In this document: positions 58,089 through 64,000 of the stretch, piece after piece
Numbering within the stretch: position 1 is the stretch's first letter
Layout of the letters: every line of letters begins with the position of its first letter
Assembly (NCBI GenBank): GCA_024637225.1
Contig: JAGXFP010000047.1
Span: 46,650-110,649 of the forward strand
DNA length: 64,000 nt
Direction: 5' to 3'
From: Desulfobacterales bacterium
GTDB lineage: Bacteria > Desulfobacterota > Desulfobulbia > Desulfobulbales > JAGXFP01
Notes under the pieces: model-generated
Told to the model about the DNA's origin: nothing
The model's database searches: none
What the model saw: only the letters and a program-made list of their open reading frames with translations
Program-made: the position numbers and the translations under genes

Positions 58089-61047
58089 GTTTAAAACTCG
58101 AGCACGAGCAGTTGACATGCTCGGACGTCAACAAATTGCTGACGTTTCAACCGCCATTAGTGAACTCTTTAAAAATGCTCATGATGCTTATGCCGACCAT
58201 GTAGAAGTCGACTATTTCCGCTCGGACAATCTGCTCGTTATTCGCGATGACGGTATTGGAATGACTAAGGATGAGTTCGAAAATCGCTGGTTAGTACTTG
58301 GTACTGAGAGCAAACTCGATTCAAAATCGCACAATGAATCATTTAAACCGGCCAATAAGCCCAAAAGAGAGATTATGGGAGAGAAGGGGATTGGCCGCTT
58401 GGCTATAGCCCTTTTAGGCTCACAAGTACTCGTTCTCACTAGAGCTCAACGAGGCGACAGCCTCAGTGATTTATCAATGTGCTTCATCCACTGGGGGCTT
58501 TTTGAAATCCCTTCTCTAAACCTGGATGATCTCGATTTTCCTGTCACAACAATTTCTGGCGGTACGTTGCCAAACGCAGATGACGTAGGGGCTTTGGTTC
58601 AGCAAAATATTCGTCTCGTTAAATCACTTCAAGAAAAATACATGGACTGTAATTTCAGTGTCGTGTTGGAAAATATGGAAGATGTTCAAATCGATCCTGA
58701 AGATTTGGATGATTTTTTGGAAGGATTGTCTCTAAAAAACGATGGCGCAGGAACACAATTTCTAATTACTCCTGCAAATGAAGAGATCAGGGCGGAAATT
58801 GAACGTGAACGTCAGTCCAAAACAAAAGAATTTTCTAAGTTGCTACTAGGTTTTTGTAACTCTACTTTTTCCACAGATACCCCACCAGCGATGGAAACAG
58901 CATTCAGGTATTGGCCATCAGATTTAGTAAACGAGGATCTGATTGGACCAGGGGAGTTTTTCACAAAACATGATCTTGAATGCGCTGACCAATATATATG
59001 TGGAGATATAAACGAATACGGACAGTTCAAAGGAACGGTTCGTGTATATGAGAAAGAATATGGAAACCACGTAATTTCATGGGATAAAGGTGCTGGGAAG
59101 GAAACGCTATGCGGCCCCTTCAAGATTGAATTTGGCTATTTACAAGGCAATAGAAGCGAAAGCAATGCTGATCCAGATGACTTCAGTAGAATAAACGCCA
59201 AACTTGAACAGATCGGAGGTATTTATGTTTACCGTGACGGGATTAGGATACTGCCTTATGGCAATACTGATTTTGACTGGTTGAGCATCGAAACTCGAAG
59301 AAATAGAGGCATGACTCATTACTTCTTCTCTTACAGGCGTATTTATGGTGCTGTGAGCTTGACACGAGAAGACAATGGCCGACTGAAGGAAAAAGCTGGC
59401 CGTGAGGGCTTTCAAAAAGATAAAGTATATCGACAACTTAAAGACATAGTTGAACACATCTTCATTCAACTTGCTGCGGATTTTTTCAGAAAGGACGCTG
59501 ATTTCGGCGACTACTTTCGCGAAAGAAAAATTGAATTGAGCCGGTTAGAAAAGGCTCGCAACAAAAGAGAAAAGCAAGTCGGAACAAAAAGGAAAAAGCT
59601 ATCAGAAGCACTAGACTCATTCTTCCAAAACACTTCACAAAAAATCCCAGAAGGGGAAATGGATTCTTTAAGGGTGCTAATCCATGCGCGGATGGAAGCC
59701 GCTACAAAAATGGACAATCCCGATGAAGCAGCAGAAGAACTTCTCGAAGCTGAGAACGAAGCTAATCGACGTTTAACCGAAATTAGAAGCAGTTATCAGA
59801 TAACAAAACCCCGTGGTGTTGGACTTACAAAACAACTTGATCGTGACTGGACTGCGTATCAGCGGGAACAAGAACGTCTGGAAACCGAGCTGTTTTCCCC
59901 TCTCTCAAAAGAAGTTGCAGAAAGCTTAGGTAAAATGGCGCAGGAAGCGCGCATTTATATTGATCAACGCCGACGTTTGAAAAATTTGATTGATCAGGTT
60001 GCGAAAAATCGAGAAACAGAAGTTAAATCAGAAGCCAGTATGCTCGAAAAATCAGCAGCCGAAACACGCCGCATTGCAATTGATACTGCTAGAAATGCTA
60101 TTCAAGAATTTAGGAACATTGTGAAGAAAGTGGAAACCGATTTCGCGGAGCAGGATTTTGCAGATATATCACCCCAGCATGCTGAAGAAATCAGGCAAAT
60201 GTATGAACTCCGAATTGAGGAGGTTGGACAAAAGAATACCGAGTCACTTGGGCGGGTTCGGGAAATGCTCACCAGTATTTCCGAAAGCCTGGAACAAGTA
60301 TCAGATGTCGGACATCTCGACATTGTAGAAGCAATGGATCAGGAGTTACAGGGACTCAGAGAACAAGCTGACACCGATGCGGAACTTGTCCAACTGGGAC
60401 TTGCCGTTGCTGTGATTAATCATGAGTTTGAGGCTGCAATAAAAGGAATTAGGCGTAAACTACGAGAATTAGGTTCATGGGCACGGGCAAACGACGATTT
60501 AGTACCTCTTTATCAAGATATCCGTACCAACTTTGACCATCTAGATGCCCACTTAAATCTATTCACACCTTTACAACGCCGACTACAACGTAAACGGACT
60601 TTAATCAAAGGCAGCGAAATAAACCATTATGTAAGAACTCTCTTCAGCGTTCGTTTCAAAAGGCATGATATCGAGCTTAATGTTACACAAAACTTTCTCG
60701 ACTCTGAAGTTCCAAGCTTTCCTTCCACCATCTACCCGGTTTTCGTTAATATCATTGATAATGCCGTTTTCTGGTTAAAAGACATTCAAGACCCGCGAAT
60801 TATAGATTTGGATTTCGCAGACAACAGCTATCGAATCGGCAACAATGGTCCGGCAATACCAAATAGGGATGCCGAAGCTATATTTGAACAAGGTTTCTCT
60901 CGTAAACCTGGAGGGCGTGGTCTCGGCCTGTTCATCTCCAGAAAAACGCTACGTAAAGAAGGCATGGATTTAACGGCTGCATTGTCAGAAAGGAAACAAT
61001 ACGGAGTAACTTTTGAAATTTCATGTTCTGGAGGAATAGATGAATAG
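58081..61047 (+). CDS. Dual GHKL protein: MORC/MutL-like ATPase fused to a histidine-kinase module
   Basis: This 988-aa protein has two GHKL ATP-binding modules. The N-terminal one is MORC/Hsp90/MutL-like: ISELFKNAHDAYADH with E28 and N32, DDGIGM (56-61), and GEKGIGRLAIA (100-110). A transducer-like region (about 200-470) follows, with FSYRRIYGAVSLTRE and KAGREGF, then a long coiled coil (about 480-770). The C-terminal part has a HisKA-like helix with H781 in AVAVINHEFEAAIKGIRRKL, an N-box NIIDNAVFWL (N890, N894), G1 GNNGPAIP and G2 GGRGLGLFISR (944 onward). Iyer, Abhiman and Aravind (2008) described MORC/MutL-like ATPases in restriction-modification operons. The next gene encodes a receiver-like protein, so a phosphorelay is likely. 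The start codon overlaps the methyltransferase stop. Confidence 0.85.
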   Translation: MAKFKTRARAVDMLGRQQIADVSTAISELFKNAHDAYADHVEVDYFRSDNLLVIRDDGIGMTKDEFENRWLVLGTESKLDSKSHNESFKPANKPKREIMGEKGIGRLAIALLGSQVLVLTRAQRGDSLSDLSMCFIHWGLFEIPSLNLDDLDFPVTTISGGTLPNADDVGALVQQNIRLVKSLQEKYMDCNFSVVLENMEDVQIDPEDLDDFLEGLSLKNDGAGTQFLITPANEEIRAEIERERQSKTKEFSKLLLGFCNSTFSTDTPPAMETAFRYWPSDLVNEDLIGPGEFFTKHDLECADQYICGDINEYGQFKGTVRVYEKEYGNHVISWDKGAGKETLCGPFKIEFGYLQGNRSESNADPDDFSRINAKLEQIGGIYVYRDGIRILPYGNTDFDWLSIETRRNRGMTHYFFSYRRIYGAVSLTREDNGRLKEKAGREGFQKDKVYRQLKDIVEHIFIQLAADFFRKDADFGDYFRERKIELSRLEKARNKREKQVGTKRKKLSEALDSFFQNTSQKIPEGEMDSLRVLIHARMEAATKMDNPDEAAEELLEAENEANRRLTEIRSSYQITKPRGVGLTKQLDRDWTAYQREQERLETELFSPLSKEVAESLGKMAQEARIYIDQRRRLKNLIDQVAKNRETEVKSEASMLEKSAAETRRIAIDTARNAIQEFRNIVKKVETDFAEQDFADISPQHAEEIRQMYELRIEEVGQKNTESLGRVREMLTSISESLEQVSDVGHLDIVEAMDQELQGLREQADTDAELVQLGLAVAVINHEFEAAIKGIRRKLRELGSWARANDDLVPLYQDIRTNFDHLDAHLNLFTPLQRRLQRKRTLIKGSEINHYVRTLFSVRFKRHDIELNVTQNFLDSEVPSFPSTIYPVFVNIIDNAVFWLKDIQDPRIIDLDFADNSYRIGNNGPAIPNRDAEAIFEQGFSRKPGGRGLGLFISRKTLRKEGMDLTAALSERKQYGVTFEISCSGGIDE

Positions 61048-62686
61048 AATTTCAACTATGGAAAATTTCTCAAGAAAGGCAGTTGAAAACTTTGTGCAGA
61101 CTGTGGTTTTTGTTGATGACAAAATTTATGCCCCCATACCAACCGGAATTGTCTTGGAAGGAAAAAAAGCATCTGCTCCTAAAACAAGAAAGGCTTCCAT
61201 TAAAAGTGCAGGTAAATCGGTAACGATATCTTCACCCTTGTCTACAAAGAAAATTGAAGTTGATATCCCCCAGTACTCTCCTCATGACATCCAAGCAAGT
61301 TTCGCAAAAAAAAGAATCGTATGTTCTTTGCACCAACCCAAAAAGGCAGATTCTGTAGGAATTGCTTCAAATACATATAAGTTGTGCGCTGCCGCAGATA
61401 TCGTAATAGTCGATTGGGATCTTTTCGGAGATGCTGGGATAAAAGCAAAAGAACTTATTGAAAACTTGGTCATCCAAAGTTTAAAAGAATATCCACATCA
61501 GTTAAGACTTGTTTTAATTTATACTGACACTCCAAACCTTTTTGATATAGCAGATCAAGTTTCCGAAGGGTTAGCAGAAAAAATCCCTGAAGAAATTAGC
61601 TATAAGGATACGGATCTCGGCTTGGCATTCCATACTTCAAATGCTCGAGTTGTCGTACTCGGCAAACCAACAGAACGGCTGGAGAGATTCAAGGATTTTG
61701 AGGTCGTTGAAACCGAATTGGCCAATAGAACAATAATTGAATTCTGCAAGTTGGCTGACGGGATGTTACAATGTGGCATCCTTCTGGGACTTTCTAAGAT
61801 AAGAAGCCAGAGCAGGAAGATTATTACGAAATTTCATTCTGGTCTAGATGCAGCTTTTCTCACCCATAGGGCACTAAGTCTCCCGCATGAAGAGGCCTTT
61901 AATCATATTCCGGCTCTACTTGTAGCAGAAATTGAGGCAATTCTTGATGACAACCAAGATACACCATTAATTAATGATTCAATTTTAAAAGACTGGTGTA
62001 ACAACAGGGTGTTCGGACAAAATGCAACAGCTAAAGTAGAAGGAGTTGACATCTCTGATTTTGCATATAGTTTCTGTCAATCCGGTGAAGAGGTGCTTAA
62101 AACACCTGGGTTGCAACAAATGCCATCAAAAAAACAATTACAATACATACTTTGTCCTGATGATGAAGCTCAAAATCCTGTTACGCCCGACATATCGTCA
62201 ATGTCAGAATTAGCAGTTATAATGAGTCAAAATACACCCTATGGGAATCAACGTAAAATTCTTAAACTTGGTACCATACTTAAAGAATGTTTCGGCCAAA
62301 AACGATATTTGCTCTGTCTTCAACCTTTATGCGATTGTGTCAGGTTGACAGGTAAAGCACCATTCCTTTTTTGTTTTCTGGAGGATGCTGGCGATAAGAC
62401 TACCCACATAATATATGTCGACAATAAGCATTGTGAACTGACATTTAAGCCGACTAAAGAGAATCGAAGGACCATCGTGTTTGTCCCCAATCATCAGCAG
62501 GCTGTCGCTGAAAGGCAGGATGAAGGAAAAACAAACATATTTAGAGATGAGGAAAATAATGAGTACCAGTGGATTTCACAGTTGAAACCAGAGCATGGTC
62601 AACAAGCTGCCGAAAAATTTGCTCGTGAAATCAGCCGGGTTGGCCTTACTGAATCAGAATGGCTTCATCGCGGCGCAAAAAAATAA
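61040..62686 (+). CDS. Receiver-like protein, partner of the dual GHKL kinase
   Basis: I do not recognise this 548-aa protein as a whole, but residues 20-210 have the receiver-domain signature. The acidic pair D26-D27 is in VVFVDDKIY, the phospho-acceptor D125 is in ADIVIVDWDLFG, T162 is in LVLIYTDTP, and K209 is in RVVVLGKP. Between strand 1 and strand 3 there is an extra basic, Ser/Lys-rich segment of roughly 60 residues (KKASAPKTRKASIKSAGKS). The C-terminal 330 residues are a large, mostly helical domain with no known motif, ending in a domain with SELAVIMSQNTPYGNQRKI. It could be the effector or the link to the Vsr nuclease. The gene overlaps the preceding one by 8 bp. Confidence 0.75.
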   Translation: MNRISTMENFSRKAVENFVQTVVFVDDKIYAPIPTGIVLEGKKASAPKTRKASIKSAGKSVTISSPLSTKKIEVDIPQYSPHDIQASFAKKRIVCSLHQPKKADSVGIASNTYKLCAAADIVIVDWDLFGDAGIKAKELIENLVIQSLKEYPHQLRLVLIYTDTPNLFDIADQVSEGLAEKIPEEISYKDTDLGLAFHTSNARVVVLGKPTERLERFKDFEVVETELANRTIIEFCKLADGMLQCGILLGLSKIRSQSRKIITKFHSGLDAAFLTHRALSLPHEEAFNHIPALLVAEIEAILDDNQDTPLINDSILKDWCNNRVFGQNATAKVEGVDISDFAYSFCQSGEEVLKTPGLQQMPSKKQLQYILCPDDEAQNPVTPDISSMSELAVIMSQNTPYGNQRKILKLGTILKECFGQKRYLLCLQPLCDCVRLTGKAPFLFCFLEDAGDKTTHIIYVDNKHCELTFKPTKENRRTIVFVPNHQQAVAERQDEGKTNIFRDEENNEYQWISQLKPEHGQQAAEKFAREISRVGLTESEWLHRGAKK

Positions 62687-62782
62687 CTAGGGATGGAGTG
62701 TTTCGCATTCTTTTATCTCCAATCAATCTTCATTTTGATGTATTTCCTAGACCTATTCTAAAAACAATAAGGCACTCGCTCC

Positions 62783-63238
62783 ATGATTGACTTTATGACC
62801 AAGGAACAGCGGAGGCGCTGTATGTCGAGAGTCAGGAGTAAAGGAACCTCTCCTGAAGTTTTCATCCGGAAAGCGCTTTGGCATGCTGGTTTCAGATATA
62901 GGATCAAATCAAAACTTCCCGGAAAGCCTGATATAGTTTTCAACAAGCTCAAAGTAGTTATTTTCGTTCATGGATGTTTCTGGCATTGTCATGGAGGTTG
63001 CCCTAAATCCAAATTACCTTCAACTCGTAAAGAATTTTGGGCTGACAAGATTGTAACCAATGTCAAACGCGACGAGAAGAATATTACCAAACTAAAGGAG
63101 CAAGGATGGAGAGTGGCAATTATCTGGGAATGCTCTCTTAAAAATCAGAAATCCCAAGAGCAAACCGTCAATTCACTAAAAAAATGGATTGTTTCCAATT
63201 CCGATCGAATAGAAATGCAGGGGTCATACGGGGGGTAG
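62783..63238 (+). CDS. Vsr-family very-short-patch-repair endonuclease
   Basis: This 151-aa nuclease has the restriction-endonuclease fold of Vsr. The text MSRVRSKGTSPEVFIRKALW, LPGKPDIVF with D50, FVHGCFWHCHGGC with H63 and H68, the zinc-type Cys/His set, D97 in NVKRDEKN and the closing GWRVAIIWEC are all conserved. E. coli Vsr nicks at T:G mismatches made by deamination of Dcm-methylated cytosine. In defence-type operons Vsr-like enzymes can instead be the cutting subunit. It lies 96 bp after the receiver-like gene on the same strand. The start may be at 62783 or 62795 (MTKEQRRRC). Confidence 0.93.
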   Translation: MIDFMTKEQRRRCMSRVRSKGTSPEVFIRKALWHAGFRYRIKSKLPGKPDIVFNKLKVVIFVHGCFWHCHGGCPKSKLPSTRKEFWADKIVTNVKRDEKNITKLKEQGWRVAIIWECSLKNQKSQEQTVNSLKKWIVSNSDRIEMQGSYGG

Positions 63239-63240
63239 AG

Positions 63241-63272
63241 AGAGCCCGATATCCCTTTGAATATCAGGCTCT
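63241..63272. terminator. Hairpin at the right end of the methylase-Vsr cassette
   Basis: AGAGCCCGATAT and ATATCAGGCTCT form an imperfect stem around a short loop, directly after the vsr stop and 30 bp before the stop of the minus-strand Nif11-like gene. It probably ends both transcripts, although no long T-run is present. Confidence 0.65.
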
Positions 63273-63302
63273 AATGCCGGGCAATCAGCTTGGCTACCGG
63301 AG

Positions 63303-63524
63303 TCAGACCCACCAGATCTGTCTTTTGGCCGGATTGCCGTTCTTCTCGAAGACATCGCCCGACTCTTTAAGGATCGCGGCAAGTTCTTCAACCGTGAAGA
63401 GGTAGCCGTCTTCGGCTGCCAGGGCGACGAACTCCTCCATGGTTGCGGGGACATCGTATCTGGCCCGGACATTCCTGTCCTCGCCGCCGGCAACCAGCAA
63501 ATCTTCTACATCTTTACGTGCCAT
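63303..63524 (-). CDS. Nif11-like small protein
   Basis: This 73-aa protein resembles the Nif11 family. The central text TMEEFVALAAEDGYLFTVEELAAILKE is the characteristic helical hairpin. Nif11 proteins occur in nitrogen-fixation clusters and as leader peptides of ribosomal natural products; here the C-terminal part (VFEKNGNPAKRQIWWV) is short and there is no GG leader cleavage site, so a precursor role is unlikely. It has an ATG at 63524 with AAAGAGAGA upstream. Being next to nif genes, it may be the remnant of a larger nif region. Confidence 0.75.
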   Translation of the reverse strand: MARKDVEDLLVAGGEDRNVRARYDVPATMEEFVALAAEDGYLFTVEELAAILKESGDVFEKNGNPAKRQIWWV

Positions 63525-63679
63525 GGTTGTTGTCTCTCTTTTTAGATTAAAGGGTTTTGTTCGATTATCTCATCCTGCCCGGCGAAGCCGGAGATAGCTT
63601 ATCTTCTCTATATGTCGCTGCGCTTTGCGCAAGACTTCGCCCATTTCATCGGAAGAGCATTAACGAATCAATCGCTGAT

Positions 63680-63853
63680 TCATATTTCAGTCAAGGCCTG
63701 TACCTTCCCGGCCAACTCCAGCATCCTGGCGACTTCGGCCATGGCTGGAGGGGCAATGCTGTAGCTCTCGACATCACAGATCTCCTGGTAGGTATCGAGG
63801 GCCTTGAGCCGGTCGCCAAGATCTTTCAGGCGCCCGGGCAGAAATTCTTCCAT
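63680..63853 (-). pseudogene. Small gene apparently truncated at its 5' end by an IS element
   Basis: The minus-strand frame reads MEEFLPGRLKDLGDRLKALD and continues to AEVARMLELAGKVQALTEI. It is helical and charged; I do not recognise it. About 8 bp before the ATG at 63853 the sequence becomes the apparent left end of an IS3-family element, and the open frame simply runs on into IS sequence (LTLLSQKPLPLHEA). So the original 5' part is probably lost, or the gene begins exactly at this ATG and has lost its ribosome site and promoter. It is in line with the Nif11-like gene. Confidence 0.5.
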
Positions 63854-63860
63854 CGCTTCG

Positions 63861-64000
63861 TGAAGTGGTAGCGGTTTTTGAGACAGGAGTGTAAGCAATG
63901 AACCGAACTCAAATAAGGAGAAGGTTCATGTCGCAAAACCGAACAAGTCACAGCGCAAAATTTAAGGCCAAGGTTGCTTTGGCCGCCCTGACGGAGGCAA
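63861..64000 (+). mobile_element. Left end of an IS3-family insertion sequence
   Basis: A change of content at about 63861 (TGAAGTGGTAGCGG, then TTTTTGAGACAGGAG) is followed at 63928 by a transposase start. The end of the element is outside the window, so neither the right inverted repeat nor the target duplication can be checked. The left boundary is an estimate. Confidence 0.65.
63928..64000 (+). CDS. IS3-family transposase OrfA, N-terminal fragment
   Basis: The ATG at 63928 follows AAGGAGAAGGTTC and opens a frame to the right edge: MSQNRTSHSAKFKAKVALAA and onward, 24 residues. Words such as AKFKAKVALAAL are typical of the helix-turn-helix OrfA of IS3-family elements. The remainder of the gene and the catalytic OrfB are beyond the window. 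Confidence 0.75.
   Translation, partial: MSQNRTSHSAKFKAKVALAALTEA

Noticed and set aside
63303..63524. Nif11-like protein as precursor of a ribosomal natural product
   Set aside because: No Gly-Gly cleavage site, no Cys/Ser/Thr-rich core and no modification enzyme nearby.

Overview
The window reads as a chromosomal segment of a Gram-negative, nitrogen-fixing, probably anaerobic bacterium, most likely of the Desulfobacterota (former Deltaproteobacteria). The grounds are a lipid A cluster that uses LpxI, a PxxKW cysteine-rich protein, PATAN and roadblock/LC7 signalling proteins, molybdenum-nitrogenase cofactor genes, sigma-54 promoters and a TonB/B12 uptake operon. The phylum call is inference from gene content; there is no rRNA or tRNA gene in the window. 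Most of it is GC-rich with heavy antisense ORF shadowing. The stretch from about 56.9 to 63.2 kb is visibly AT-richer and looks foreign.

Layout. 0-11.3 kb (minus): a partial gene (possibly class II ribonucleotide reductase), a PAS histidine kinase overlapping der, a sugar kinase plus nucleotidyltransferase pair (AmgK/MurU-like), the lipid A/fatty acid genes lpxI, lpxA, fabZ and lpxD, an IHF-alpha-like protein and a lone pilC. 11.8-16.3 kb: small and hypothetical proteins, a BAX-inhibitor-1 family membrane protein and a secreted SUMF1-fold protein. 16.4-23.3 kb (minus): a signalling block with a ParA-roadblock fusion, a cysteine-rich protein, a REC-PATAN-roadblock protein with a likely internal start, and an NtrC-type regulator with its kinase. 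23.9-29.4 kb: housekeeping genes (inositol-phosphatase family, MazG-like, RlmL-like methyltransferase, NahK-like kinase, RNase D-like exonuclease). 29.5-37.6 kb (minus): an FKBP, then a complete cobalamin uptake operon (BtuD, BtuC, BtuF, TonB, ExbD, ExbB, Dph6-like protein, BtuB-type receptor) behind a cobalamin riboswitch, its terminator and an unannotated 33-aa ORF. 37.7-42 kb: DUF1622 protein, a gene-poor stretch, an outer-membrane protein behind a sigma-54-like promoter, and a transglutaminase-double-rhodanese protein.

42.5-54.5 kb is nitrogen metabolism: glnK-amtB-porin behind a sigma-54 promoter, then the minus-strand operon nifE-nifN-nifB-nifX-modA-modB-modC-nifV, also behind a sigma-54 promoter with three 20-bp iterons upstream. 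It supplies FeMo-cofactor scaffold, radical-SAM core synthesis, molybdate import and homocitrate. nifHDK are not in the window. 54.9-56.7 kb encodes a GAF sensor kinase. 56.99-63.24 kb is a compact four-gene cassette: cytosine-5 DNA methyltransferase, a 988-aa protein with an N-terminal MORC/MutL-like GHKL ATPase and a C-terminal histidine-kinase module, a receiver-like protein keeping the phospho-acceptor signature, and a Vsr-type endonuclease. I read this as a candidate phosphorelay-coupled restriction/defence system. It ends at a hairpin next to a Nif11-like small gene and a gene that appears cut by an IS3-family element running off the right edge.

A second theme is palindromic repeats. 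A ~108-bp element (family A) occurs four times plus fragments. One copy lies in frame inside the sugar kinase gene, others abut start codons or supply stop codons, in the manner of protein-inserting palindromic elements. Other repeat families (B, C, a 41/42-bp tandem pair and several single palindromes) fill much of the intergenic space.
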